Source: Streptomyces sp. NBC_00708 | GTDB taxonomy: Bacteria > Actinomycetota > Actinomycetes > Streptomycetales > Streptomycetaceae | Length of the DNA stretch: 64,000 bases | NCBI GenBank assembly: GCA_036226585.1 | Contig: CP108997.1 | Location: 4,650,001 to 4,714,000 of the forward strand | Reading direction: 5' to 3' | In this document: positions 30,989 through 41,571 of the stretch, one piece after another | Layout: each line of letters starts with the position of its first letter | How positions within the stretch are numbered: the first letter of the stretch is position 1 | Made by a program: the position numbers and the translations under genes | Notes under the pieces: model-generated | What the model saw: the letters and a program-made list of their open reading frames with translations, nothing else | Told to the model about the DNA's origin: nothing | Databases searched by the model: none

Positions 30989-33112
30989 TCAGAACCGGCC
31001 GCCGCCGCCGCGCCGGCCCCGGGTGCCCCCGCCGCCGAAGCTGCCGGGTCCGCCGCCCCCGCCGAAGCCGCCGCCCCCGAAACCGCCCCCGCCCCCGAAG
31101 CCGCCGCCCCGGCCACCTCCCATGAGGCCGCCGAGGATGATCCCGCCGAGGACCGCGCCGCCCATGCCCCCGCCGCCTCCGCCCGCCATGCCACCGGGTC
31201 CGCCGCGCCCGTATCCGCGGACGTCCTGCTCGGCCAGGTCGCGTGCCTCGCCGGCCAGCGCGTCCGCCCGGTTCGCCTCGGCCAGCGCGGCCTGCGCGTC
31301 GCCGGTGCCCGCCAGTGCGGCGGCCCGCTCCAGCCGGCGCTGCGCCTCCGTCAGCCGGGTCCGGGCCCGGCTGCCCACCGCGCCCCGGTTCGTCGTGACG
31401 AAGTCGGCGGCGGCGGCGACGGACGAGCGCGCGGTGAGCATCGCCCCGTCGAGCAGCGAGCGGGCCCGCGCGTCGCCCTGTTCCCGTTCGCGGGCGCCGG
31501 CCAGCGCCTCGTCCAGGACCGCGTCCGCCTCCTCCGCCCGGCGGAGCGCGTCGATCGGGTCGTAGCGGCCGGCGCCCAGCTCCTCGCGCACATCGCCGGC
31601 CACCGACCGGGCGCGGGCGATCCGGCCCCGCAGGTCCGCGGTGGACGCCCCCTGCGCCGTGCCCTCCAGCAGCCCGCCCGCGTCCGCGAGGTCCGTCTCC
31701 AGTTCGGTGAGCACGGCCGGCAGCCGGCCGGCCGCCTCGTCGAGTTCCCCCGCGCGCCGCTCCACGCCGTCGACGAGGGTGCCCGCCTGGCCGATCGCGC
31801 CTTCGGCGGCCCGGATGTAGACGGCCGCCGCCGCGTTGTCGCCGCCGTCCACCGACTGCCGGGCCCGGTTGAGCGAGGAGGTGGCGAACACCAGCCGGTC
31901 CTTGGCCTGTTCGGCGTCACCGGCGACGGGGGCCGACGCCTGGTCCGCGTACCGTTCGCGCATCGAGGCGAGCGCGGTCTCGGCGGCTGGGACGCGGCCG
32001 GTCAGCTCGCGGAACGCGGTCTCGGCGGCGGCCAGGGCCTGCGGAGCCGCGCGCTCCAGCTCGCGCAGCCGGTCGAAGTCCTCGGCGACCGCGTCGAGGC
32101 GGCCGTCGGCGTCCGCGCAGCGGCTGATGATCTCGTCCAGCATCCGCCGGCGGGTCGCGTCGTCCTCCGGGAAGGCGTCGTCGAGCTGCTGGCGCAGCCG
32201 GAACGCGGCCGTCAGCTCGCCCTTGGCGTACGTCACCGCCTCGGCGAACGGCGCGGCGGCCTCCTCGCCGAACTGGGCGGTGGCGAAGCCCAGTTCCTCC
32301 TCGCTGGTGCGGACCGCGTCGTCGGTGGCGACCAGCGTCTCCTTGGCCCGCGCGTCGAGTTCGGGAAGCGGGGCGGGCGGCGGCGCTGCCCCGTCCGGAC
32401 CCGCGCCCGCCGGTCCCCAGCCCGCCGCGCCGGGCGTCGTACGGGTGGTGGCGCGCCGCTTGCGCCGCAGGAAGGCGTAGGCGGCGACGGCGGCGACCGC
32501 GCAGAGCAGGACGACCGGCAGCAGGAGGTCACCGGTGCTCGTGCCGCCCGAGCCGGACCCGGGGTCGGAGGCGCCCGGGGTGATCGCCGGGGTGGGGACG
32601 GGCTCGCCGGCCAGGACGGCGGCGCAGCCGTCGGCGGCGCCGATCGCGGCGCCCGCCCAGTCGTTCTCCTTGAGCGCCGGTTCGACGGCGGTGCTCGCCA
32701 CGTCCTGGAGCTGTGCGTCGGTGAGGCGGGAGTCCTGGTCGACGGAGTAGGCGTACTGCCGGGCGTGGGTGGCGACAGCCAGCAGGACGTCGTCGCGGCC
32801 GAGCCCGTTGCGGCCGGCCGTCTCGTCGGCCCAGTCCTGCGGGGAGCGCCCGGAGAAGTCGCGTACGTACACCACGAACAGCTGGAGCCGGCGCTCGTCG
32901 TAGAGCCGGTCGAGGGCCGCGACCACCTGGGTCCTGCGGTCGCCGAGTGCGCCCACCTTGTCGGTGATCTGCCCGTCGCGGGACAGCGTGACCGGGTCGT
33001 CGGCGCGGGCGGCCGGTGCGGGGGCCAGGGCCAGCCAGCACACCGTCAGGAGCACGGCGAGCAGGGCCCGGCCCGGTATGAGGGTCCGGGTTCGGCTCAC
33101 GGGCGGCGTCAC
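30989..33112 (-). CDS. TPM-domain membrane protein with long helical tail and Gly-rich end
   Basis: This protein of about 707 residues has a signal peptide (about 1-38, ending PAARA), an extracytoplasmic TPM domain (about 45-170, QITDKVGALGDRRTQVVAAL, LFVVYVRDF, GRDDVLLAVATHARQYAYSV), one membrane segment (about 200-222, LLLPVVLLCAVAAVAAYAFL), and a long cytoplasmic helical region rich in Ala, Glu and Arg (about 270-640). The last 50 residues are almost only Gly, Phe and Met/Arg. TPM domains occur in thylakoid repair (TLP18.3/Psb32). With PspA downstream, the two likely act in membrane stress. GTG 33112 is my start; GTG 33100 is an alternative. Confidence 0.88.
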   Translation of the reverse strand: MTPPVSRTRTLIPGRALLAVLLTVCWLALAPAPAARADDPVTLSRDGQITDKVGALGDRRTQVVAALDRLYDERRLQLFVVYVRDFSGRSPQDWADETAGRNGLGRDDVLLAVATHARQYAYSVDQDSRLTDAQLQDVASTAVEPALKENDWAGAAIGAADGCAAVLAGEPVPTPAITPGASDPGSGSGGTSTGDLLLPVVLLCAVAAVAAYAFLRRKRRATTRTTPGAAGWGPAGAGPDGAAPPPAPLPELDARAKETLVATDDAVRTSEEELGFATAQFGEEAAAPFAEAVTYAKGELTAAFRLRQQLDDAFPEDDATRRRMLDEIISRCADADGRLDAVAEDFDRLRELERAAPQALAAAETAFRELTGRVPAAETALASMRERYADQASAPVAGDAEQAKDRLVFATSSLNRARQSVDGGDNAAAAVYIRAAEGAIGQAGTLVDGVERRAGELDEAAGRLPAVLTELETDLADAGGLLEGTAQGASTADLRGRIARARSVAGDVREELGAGRYDPIDALRRAEEADAVLDEALAGAREREQGDARARSLLDGAMLTARSSVAAAADFVTTNRGAVGSRARTRLTEAQRRLERAAALAGTGDAQAALAEANRADALAGEARDLAEQDVRGYGRGGPGGMAGGGGGGMGGAVLGGIILGGLMGGGRGGGFGGGGGFGGGGFGGGGGPGSFGGGGTRGRRGGGGRF

Positions 33113-33190
33113 GTTTGTGAGGCTATGTCCCCCTCTGGGGCGGCGCGACACGAGGAGGTCGCAGGAGCGGCGCGGTGGCCGCCGGAGAAT

Positions 33191-33218
33191 GACAGGCTGC
33201 CTTGCAAGGTGGCCTGTC
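33191..33218. promoter_or_regulatory. Imperfect 28-bp palindrome, MarR operator candidate
   Basis: GACAGGC...GCCTGTC arms (33191-33197, 33212-33218) flank the perfect palindrome CCTTGCAAGG (33200-33209), with TG on each inner side. It lies 20 bp before the marR ATG, over the probable promoter, between divergent marR and TPM genes. Confidence 0.7.
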
Positions 33219-33237
33219 GTTCTCGTACGGTGAATGT

Positions 33238-33693
33238 ATGACGCAAGCATCCGGGGGTGCGCCCGTCGACCCGACCGCCGAAGAGGTGGCGAACCAGCTG
33301 GCCTCCGTCGTCGGCCGGCTGCTGCGGCGGCTGCGCTCCTCCTCGTCGGAGTCGCTGCTGACCCCGACCCAGCGCTCGGTGCTGGCCCGGCTCGACGACG
33401 GGGGCGCCGCGACCACCGCGGACCTGGCCCGCGCCGAGTTCGTACGCCCGCAGTCCATGCGGCTCACCCTGGGCGCGCTGGAGGACCAGGGGCTCGTCGA
33501 GCGCGCGCCGGACCCGGCCGACGGGCGCAAGTCCGTCATGTCGGTGACGGAGGCCGGGCGCGCCACCCTCGCCCGGGTCAGGGCCGCCAAGCGGAACTGG
33601 CTGGCCGAGGCCGTCGCCGCCGAGCTCGACGGGCACGAGCGGCGCACGGTCGCCGAGGCCGCCGCCCTGATCGAACGCCTGGTCGGTTCGTGA
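33238..33693 (+). CDS. MarR-family transcriptional regulator
   Basis: This 151-residue protein has the MarR winged helix: LTPTQRSVLARLDDGGAATT, ADLARAEFVRPQSMRLTLGA, LEDQGLVERAPDPADGRKSV (wing with D-x-R-s/k), VSVTEAGRATL. It binds DNA as a dimer. ATG 33238 has no Shine-Dalgarno and follows the putative promoter closely (TACGGTGA), so the mRNA may be leaderless. Its stop overlaps the GTG start of an MFS exporter gene, so both are made from one transcript. The palindrome at 33191-33218 is its likely operator. Confidence 0.93.
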   Translation: MTQASGGAPVDPTAEEVANQLASVVGRLLRRLRSSSSESLLTPTQRSVLARLDDGGAATTADLARAEFVRPQSMRLTLGALEDQGLVERAPDPADGRKSVMSVTEAGRATLARVRAAKRNWLAEAVAAELDGHERRTVAEAAALIERLVGS

Positions 33694-35111
33694 CGGCTCG
33701 CGAGGTCCTTCCGGGAGCGGTACGCGCGGCGGCCCGCCCGGACCGGACGGCGCCCGATCCCGGGTTCAGTGCGCGCCTCACCGCCCCGCTGCTGCTCGGC
33801 TCGCTGCTCAACCCGCTGAACACGACCATGATCTCCACCGCGCTGGTGGCGATCGGGCACCACTTCTCCGTCGGCGCCGCCGACACCGCCTGGCTGATTT
33901 CCGTCCTCTACCTCGCCAGCGCCGTCGCCCAGCCCGTCCTGGGCCGGCTCGCCGACGTCCTCGGGCCGCGCCGGGTCTTCCTCGCCGGTCTGGCCGTGGT
34001 CGTCGCCTCCGGCCTGGTCGGCACCTTCGCGCAGGGCTTCGGCCAACTGATCGTGTCGCGGCTGCTGCTCGGCATCGGTACGTCGGCGGCGTACCCGGCC
34101 GCGATGGCGGTGCTGCGCGACGAGTCGGCCCGGATCGGGCGGGCGACCCCGCGCCCCGTGCTGGCCCGGCTCTCCTTCGCGGCGCTCGGCAGCGCGGCGG
34201 TCGGGCCGACGCTCGGCGGGCTGCTGGTCATGATGGCCGGCTGGCGCGGGATCTTCGCGGTCAACGTGCCCGTCGCCCTCATCGCCCTCGGTGCGGCCCT
34301 GCTCTGGATCCCCGCCGATCCGCCGCGCGCCCGTGCCGCCGGTTCCCCGGCGCCCCGGCTGGGTCTCGATCCGCTCGGCATCGGCCTGTTCGCGACCGCC
34401 CTGACCGTGCTGGTCTTCTTCCTGCTCGACCTCGCGCACCCACTGTGGTGGCTGCTCGCGCCGTTCGCCGCGCTGAGCGCCGCGCTCGTGTGGTGGCAGC
34501 TGCGGGCCCGCGCGCCCTTCATCGACCTGCGGATGCTCGCGGGCAACGGCGCGCTCTCGCGTACGTACCTGCGGCACGGCGTCAGCTACCTGCTGATCTA
34601 CTGCGTGATGTACGGCTACACGCAGTGGCTGGAGGAGGCCCGCGGCTACTCGTCCGGGCACACCGGTCTGCTGATGCTGCCGATGTCCCTCGCCGCGCTG
34701 GTCTGCTCGCTGCTCGGTGCCCGTACGAAGGGCATACGGGGGCCGCTCGTCCTCGCCTGCGTCCTGCTCACCGCCGGGGCCGGGCTGCTGTTCCTGCTGT
34801 CCGGCGACGCGCCGGTCGCCCTCCTGCTGCTGGCCGGTGCCTGCTTCGGCATCCCGCAGGGGCTGATCGGCACCAGCAACCAGGCGGCCGTCCAGGCCTA
34901 CGCGCCGCCCGCGTCCGTCGGCTCCGCGGCCGGCCTCCAGCGCACCGCCCAGTACATAGGGGCCATCACCGCCTCCAGCCTCATCGCCCTGGCCTACGGA
35001 CAGTCGGCCGGTGACCGCGGCCTGCACCTGATGGCCGCCGTCGCCGTCGTCCTGGGCGTCCTGCTCATCGTCCTCACCGTCACCGACCGCGCCCTGCGTG
35101 GCCGTACCTGA
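33690..35111 (+). CDS. MFS efflux transporter (DHA2-like)
   Basis: This 473-residue transporter has about 14 hydrophobic segments. Motif A is seen as VLGRLADVLGPRRVFLAGL, motif B-like SRLLLGIGTSAAYPAAMA after the fourth helix, and motif C-like GSAAVGPTLGGLLV. This is the EmrB/QacA drug-export plan. The GTG start at 33690 overlaps the marR stop (GTGA), indicating coupled translation and probable ligand-controlled repression by MarR. The next gene starts 38 bp downstream and likely belongs to the same operon. Confidence 0.93.
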   Translation: MTAREVLPGAVRAAARPDRTAPDPGFSARLTAPLLLGSLLNPLNTTMISTALVAIGHHFSVGAADTAWLISVLYLASAVAQPVLGRLADVLGPRRVFLAGLAVVVASGLVGTFAQGFGQLIVSRLLLGIGTSAAYPAAMAVLRDESARIGRATPRPVLARLSFAALGSAAVGPTLGGLLVMMAGWRGIFAVNVPVALIALGAALLWIPADPPRARAAGSPAPRLGLDPLGIGLFATALTVLVFFLLDLAHPLWWLLAPFAALSAALVWWQLRARAPFIDLRMLAGNGALSRTYLRHGVSYLLIYCVMYGYTQWLEEARGYSSGHTGLLMLPMSLAALVCSLLGARTKGIRGPLVLACVLLTAGAGLLFLLSGDAPVALLLLAGACFGIPQGLIGTSNQAAVQAYAPPASVGSAAGLQRTAQYIGAITASSLIALAYGQSAGDRGLHLMAAVAVVLGVLLIVLTVTDRALRGRT

Positions 35112-35149
35112 TCCCCATCGAGCACCACCCCCACAAGGAGAGCGCCACC

Positions 35150-35701
35150 ATGACCGCCACCGTCCTCGACCCGAACACCGCGCTGATCGTCGTCGACCTC
35201 CAGAAGGGCATCACCGCCCTGCCGACCGCCCACCCCGCCGCCGGTGTCATCGCGAACGCCGCGACCCTCGCCGACGCCTTCCGGGCCAAGGGCCTCCCGG
35301 TCGTCCTCGTCCGCGTCACCGGCGGTGCCCCCGGCCGCACCGAGGGCCCGGCCCGGTCCGGGAAGCCCGCCGCCGACTGGGCGGAGATCGTGCCCGAGAT
35401 GGGCCCGCGCGAGGGCGACATCGTCGTCACCAAGCAGCAGTGGGGCGCCTTCTACGGCACCGACCTCGACCTCCAGCTGCGCCGCCGGGGCATCACCCAG
35501 GTCGTGGTGGCCGGCATCGCGACCAGCATCGGCGTCGAGTCCACCGCCCGCTCGGCGCACGAGCGCGGCTACCACGTCACCCTCGCCACGGACGCGATGA
35601 CGGACATGGGCGGCGAGGCCCACGACAACAGCGTGCTGCGGATCTTCCCGCGCCTCGGCGAGACCGGCACGACCGACGAGATCGTCAAGCTGCTGGGCTG
35701 A
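35150..35701 (+). CDS. Isochorismatase-like hydrolase lacking the catalytic Cys
   Basis: This 183-residue protein has the isochorismatase fold: Asp16 (ALIVVDLQKG), Lys95 (VVTKQQWGAFYGTDL) and the loop VVVAGIATSIGVESTARSA. In cysteine hydrolases of this family the position of Gly128 is Cys; here it is Gly, as in true isochorismatases such as PhzD, which do not use Cys. So the enzyme may cleave a vinyl ether rather than act as an amidase; substrate unknown. ATG 35150 follows CAAGGAGAGCGCCACC. Gene position after MarR-MFS suggests joint regulation, perhaps of a xenobiotic. A strong terminator follows. Confidence 0.88.
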   Translation: MTATVLDPNTALIVVDLQKGITALPTAHPAAGVIANAATLADAFRAKGLPVVLVRVTGGAPGRTEGPARSGKPAADWAEIVPEMGPREGDIVVTKQQWGAFYGTDLDLQLRRRGITQVVVAGIATSIGVESTARSAHERGYHVTLATDAMTDMGGEAHDNSVLRIFPRLGETGTTDEIVKLLG

Positions 35702-35718
35702 CCGGATCCCGACGACAA

Positions 35719-35751
35719 GGAGCGCCGTGGCCCGTCGGGCCACGGCGCTCC
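35719..35751 (+). terminator. Strong terminator of the marR-MFS-hydrolase operon
   Basis: GGAGCGCCGTGGCCC and its exact reverse complement form a 15-bp stem with a GTC loop, beginning 18 bp after the hydrolase stop. The following 169 bp to the next gene hold an AT-richer promoter-like stretch and nothing else recognisable. Confidence 0.88.
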
Positions 35752-35920
35752 GCCACGTGGGTGAGCTTTCGGGCGGCAGCGCCGTGTCGGCGCCGCCTTC
35801 CCGCGCGAGGGCGTTTTCAGTAGTGGGGCGGAATCAGTGTGATCAACTGCAAATGCCACCAAAACACACGCAATCCGGCCCATTCCGGTGCGGGCCGGGC
35901 CGTCCCCGGAGGTATCAGCC

Positions 35921-38245
35921 ATGTCCCACGTCGGCGTCCCGCGCGGGACGGCCCGAAAGCGTCGCCTGCCCGCCCTCCTCACCGCAGGCGTCCTCACCCT
36001 CCCGGCCCTGGCCGGATGCAGCTCGGACGGGGACGAGACGGCGGCCGTCGCCGCCGTGCCGCAGGACGTGGCCCGTGCCGCGCGGGCCCAGGTCGCCAAC
36101 GGGGGCAAGGTCACCTGGGCGATCGACGCGCTGCCCGCCACCCTCAACGCGTTCCAGGCGGACGCCGACAGCGCCACCACCCGGATCACCGGAGCCCTGC
36201 TGCCCACCCTCTTCCCGCTCGACGCCCAGGGCCGGCCGCAGCTCAACCCGGACTACCTGGAATCCGCCAAGGTGACGGAGACCGAGCCCCGCCAGGTCGT
36301 CGTCTACCGGCTCAACCAGCAGGCCGTCTGGAGCGACGGCCGCGAGATCGGGGCCCCGGACTTCGTCGCCCAGTGGCGGGCACTGAGCGGCAAGGACTCC
36401 GCGTTCTGGACCGCCCGCAACGCCGGGTACGAGCGCATCGAGAAGATCGAGCGAGGCCACGACGACCTGGAGGTCAAGGTCACCTTCGCCAAGCCCTACG
36501 CGGACTGGCGCTCGCTGTTCTCGCCGCTGTACCCGAAGCAGGTGACGGGCTCCCCGGACGCCTTCAACGACGGCGCGCGCACCACCATCAAGGAGACGGC
36601 CGGGCCGTTCCGGCTGCGCGAGGTGGACAAGAAGACCGGGTCCGTCACGCTGACCCGTAACCCGCGCTGGTGGGGCGGCCCCGCCAAGCTCGACTCGCTG
36701 GTCTTCAAGGCCGTCAGGCCCGAGGACCGCACCGAGGCCCTGACCGAGGGCACCGTCGACGTCGCCGACATCGACTCCACCACCGCCCACCGCATCGCGC
36801 AGGCCGCCCGCGAGGGCGCGGCCGGCGCACCGCCCGCCCACGGTCCCGGCGCCGCGCTCACCCCGGCGGCGGCCCTGCGCTCCTGGGCGGTCGCGCACGG
36901 CACCGACGAGGAGGCGGCCGAGGAGGAGCAGGAAGCCAGGGACGACAAGGCCAGGGCCGCCGAGGCGTACGCCACCGAGCAGAGCGGGCTGCGCGGCTAT
37001 GTGGTCCGCAAGTCGCTGGAGCCCGCCTACACCCAGCTCGCGCTGAACGGCGAGACCGGGCCGCTCGCCGACGACCGGGTGCGCAAGGCCGTGGCCCGCG
37101 CCCTGGACCGCCAGGAGCTCGCCGACACCGTGCTCAAGCCGCTCGGGCTGCCCGCGCAGCCGCTCGGCAGCCATCTGGCCGTCGCCGGGCAGCCCGCGTA
37201 CAAGGACAGCAGCGACGCGCTCGGCCAGCAGGACACCGAGCAGGCCCAGGCGCTGCTGGCCGACGCGGGCTGGACGCGCGAAGGGGCCCTCGCCAGGACC
37301 GACGGCACCAAGGCCGGCAGCGAGAGCGGGAAGAAGAAGGACGCGGACACGAAGGCCGAGGAGAAGAAGGCCGACGAGAAGAAGGGGAGCGCCGGTAAGG
37401 ACGCCGACGACGGCAAGGCCAACCGCGCCGCCCCGGCCGAGCCCTCCGCCGGCGACAACAAGCCCGGCGGGACCGCCGACGGCACCCACGTCATCGCGCC
37501 CGCCCCCGCCGCCGCGGACCAGAGCGCCGCCCTGCTGCGCCAGGCCGGATACCTCGGCTACACGGGCCTCTCCGAGGACGTCCGGGCCCAGGACCGGCAG
37601 CCCGGGGGAGCCGCCGGAGCGTACGCCCCGGCCGGCACGGCCGCCCCGGCCCAGGGGGCCGACGGGGCCCGCGGCCCGCTCGGCAAGAACGGCAAGCCGC
37701 TGAGCCTCCGCTTCGTCCTGCCGTCCGGGCCCGGCTCGGCCGGCCTGCGCAGTGTGGGGGAGCGGATCGCCGCGATGCTCGACACGATCGGCATCCGTAC
37801 GGTGATCACCAAGGTCTCCGACGACAGCTACTTCCGCGACCACGTGGCGTCCGGCGACTACGACATGGCGCTGTACTCCTGGCCGGCCACGGCCTACCCG
37901 GCCACGGACGACCGCCCGATCTTCGCCAAGCCGGTCCCGGCGACCGACGGCTCGCTGCTCGTCGAGCAGAACTACACCCGCGTCGGTACGGACCACATCG
38001 ACCAGCTCTTCGACCAGGCGGCCTCGGAGCTGGACGAGAAGGCGTCCCGCGACCTCATGCGGAAGGCGGACGCCCGGATCTGGGCCGCCGCGGGATCGAT
38101 CCCCCTCTTCCAGCGCCCCCAGCTCGTCGCCACCGGCAAGAAGCTCGTGAACGTCGGCGCCTTCGGCCTCGGGGTGCCGCACTACCAGGACATCGGCTAC
38201 AAGGCCCCGCAGGCCGCCGGCGCCCCGGCCCACCCGAAGAAGTAA
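35921..38245 (+). CDS. Peptide-type ABC substrate-binding lipoprotein with charged insertion
   Basis: This 774-residue lipoprotein (lipobox LAGC, Cys33) belongs to the SBP_bac_5 peptide/nickel-binding family but is about 200 residues longer than usual. The family pattern is seen as VTWAIDALPATLNAFQADAD, AVWSDGREIGAPDFVAQW, VTLTRNPRWWGGPAKLDSL, and the lobe-2 end DQLFDQAASELDEKASRDLM split over several strands. Extra sequence includes an acidic insert after residue 325 and a Lys/Glu/Asp-rich, then Pro/Ala/Gly-rich, stretch at about 470-530. No permease or ATPase gene is adjacent, so its partner is elsewhere, possibly the opp systems 5 kb away. ATG 35921 follows CCGGAGGTATCAGCC. Confidence 0.88.
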   Translation: MSHVGVPRGTARKRRLPALLTAGVLTLPALAGCSSDGDETAAVAAVPQDVARAARAQVANGGKVTWAIDALPATLNAFQADADSATTRITGALLPTLFPLDAQGRPQLNPDYLESAKVTETEPRQVVVYRLNQQAVWSDGREIGAPDFVAQWRALSGKDSAFWTARNAGYERIEKIERGHDDLEVKVTFAKPYADWRSLFSPLYPKQVTGSPDAFNDGARTTIKETAGPFRLREVDKKTGSVTLTRNPRWWGGPAKLDSLVFKAVRPEDRTEALTEGTVDVADIDSTTAHRIAQAAREGAAGAPPAHGPGAALTPAAALRSWAVAHGTDEEAAEEEQEARDDKARAAEAYATEQSGLRGYVVRKSLEPAYTQLALNGETGPLADDRVRKAVARALDRQELADTVLKPLGLPAQPLGSHLAVAGQPAYKDSSDALGQQDTEQAQALLADAGWTREGALARTDGTKAGSESGKKKDADTKAEEKKADEKKGSAGKDADDGKANRAAPAEPSAGDNKPGGTADGTHVIAPAPAAADQSAALLRQAGYLGYTGLSEDVRAQDRQPGGAAGAYAPAGTAAPAQGADGARGPLGKNGKPLSLRFVLPSGPGSAGLRSVGERIAAMLDTIGIRTVITKVSDDSYFRDHVASGDYDMALYSWPATAYPATDDRPIFAKPVPATDGSLLVEQNYTRVGTDHIDQLFDQAASELDEKASRDLMRKADARIWAAAGSIPLFQRPQLVATGKKLVNVGAFGLGVPHYQDIGYKAPQAAGAPAHPKK

Positions 38246-38360
38246 CGGGGCCGCACCTCTGGAGTTGCTCAAGTCGCTTGTCCGTGAAGTCCGTTACCGG
38301 AACCGTGGTCCATGACCACCGGTGAATTCCACCGGAAGAACGGACCACGGGGGCGGAATC

Positions 38361-39047
38361 ATGAAGCGGACACGAGTGCACCTCGCAACGGCCGCCGCGA
38401 TCGTCGCGGCGGCCCTCGCGTGCGTCAGCGGCTGCTCGGCACCGGACGGCGGGAGCGCCGACGCGAAACCGGCCCGATCGCCGAGGGCGGAGGCGGAGGC
38501 GGAGGCGGACCAGGCGGTCGCCCAGGAACCGCGGGCGTGCCGGGGCGGCACGTACACCTGGTTCAACCTGCGCCAGGACTGGATGATCAACGGGGTCGCC
38601 GAGGCACAGAGTGTGACCGGGTCCGCCCGCGTGACGAAACCGATCCGGCGGCTGCGCACGGACCCGGCCTCCGTGGTGACCGAGGGCGTGGACCTGGACC
38701 CGGACCTCGTCCTCCACTCCCTCGGGACGAAGCTCGGGCTGGTGTCCGCGGACGACGATCCGAAGGAGGGGTCCGCCCTCGGCGAGCCGGGCACGTACGC
38801 GCCGCTCGACGAGCCGTTGGGCCAGGTCAGCGACGTGAAGGGCAGCGTGCGGCTGGTGAGCTTCAGCTTCTTCAAGCTGATCGACGCGGACTTCCGCTAC
38901 ACATGCGCCGGGGGCGGCCGGCCGGTCATCGGCCATGTGTCGACCTGGGGCAGTTCCGGCGGCGGCGCGGTCAACTGCGACGAGACCCTGGGCAAGGACG
39001 CGTCCGCCGCCGCGCACGAAGCCGTCAGGCTCTCCTGCCCCCGCTAG
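38361..39047 (+). CDS. Hypothetical lipoprotein
   Basis: This 228-residue protein has a lipoprotein signal with lipobox VSGC (Cys25), then an Ala/Glu-rich linker (AEAEAEADQAVAQ) and a mature domain from about residue 50 with two later cysteines (YTCAGGG, VNCDETL) that may pair. I do not recognise a characterised family. ATG 38361 follows GGGGGCGGAATC; an upstream ATG at 38322 adds 13 residues that would spoil the signal. It lies alone between the binding lipoprotein and typA, with 115 bp upstream and 137 bp downstream, and no visible operator. Confidence 0.78.
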   Translation: MKRTRVHLATAAAIVAAALACVSGCSAPDGGSADAKPARSPRAEAEAEADQAVAQEPRACRGGTYTWFNLRQDWMINGVAEAQSVTGSARVTKPIRRLRTDPASVVTEGVDLDPDLVLHSLGTKLGLVSADDDPKEGSALGEPGTYAPLDEPLGQVSDVKGSVRLVSFSFFKLIDADFRYTCAGGGRPVIGHVSTWGSSGGGAVNCDETLGKDASAAAHEAVRLSCPR

Positions 39048-39184
39048 AAACCGCCCGGGAAGCCGCAGGCGCGGGCGGCCCGTACCATGGGAGTAGCCGT
39101 GGCGCGTCCGCCCGGCGGGCGTACGAGGACTCAAGACCGACCCAGGCGCCTGAATCCCCGATCCGAGAGAAGCGCAAGCCACCC

Positions 39185-41092
<1,908 letters not shown>

Positions 41093-41168
41093 GACGCCGA
41101 GCACGGCTGAGGAAGGACCGCCAGGCCGTTTTCGGCCGACGATCCGTCAGCACCAGGCATTGCCCTGA

Positions 41169-41203
41169 CCGAGGGCCCTCACAGACACTGTGGGGGCCCT
41201 CGG
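41169..41203 (+). terminator. Terminator after typA
   Basis: CCGAGGGCCCTCACAG (41169-41184) pairs with CTGTGGGGGCCCTCGG (41188-41203) over 16 positions with one G-U pair and a 3-base loop. Confidence 0.85.
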
Positions 41204-41571
41204 CCGTGGTCAACCGGATTTACGGGCGCGCGTCCACTATGTGAGACAAATGCGTCCGATTATCGGAGGTCGCTCTCCGAAACATGTGTTAACAGTCCGT
41301 TTCGGGGGTGTCTGTCTGGGATCACTTTGTCCGGATTTTGGGCCGCGCAAGTGACGGATGTTGTCAAACCGAGACCCTTTAAGTGTGGTTTACAGCCCAG
41401 ACGTACTTAATAGTTGGCTCCATTGAGCTCGGGTCAATGGGTCACGCACCGTGGGGAGTGCGCCGACTCACGAGCACACTAAGGGCACTGAAACGATCAC
41501 CGTCAGGGGTGTCGGTGTATCGACCCAGTGCCCTTCTTGTAGTCAAAAGTGGACTCATGAGGAGGAAACCC
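41204..41571 (+). promoter_or_regulatory. Long leader/promoter region of the first oligopeptide operon
   Basis: This 368-bp region has no gene and is distinctly AT-richer than its surroundings, especially 41260-41430. TTGTCAAACC (41360-41369) could be part of a -35-like element, but no single promoter can be fixed. A large stem-loop lies near the 3' end (41481-41535, listed separately). The ribosome-binding site GAGGAGG is at 41559-41565, seven bases before the ATG. Confidence 0.6.
41481..41535 (+). other. Nested stem-loop in the leader of the first oligopeptide operon
   Basis: AAGGGCACTG (41481-41490) pairs exactly with CAGTGCCCTT (41526-41535). Inside, CGAT/ATCG and CACCG/CGGTG also pair, giving an extended interrupted stem with a GU-rich apical loop. 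It ends 36 bp before the start codon and just upstream of the ribosome-binding site, so it could be an attenuator, an mRNA stabiliser or a binding site for an RNA or protein. Confidence 0.6.
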
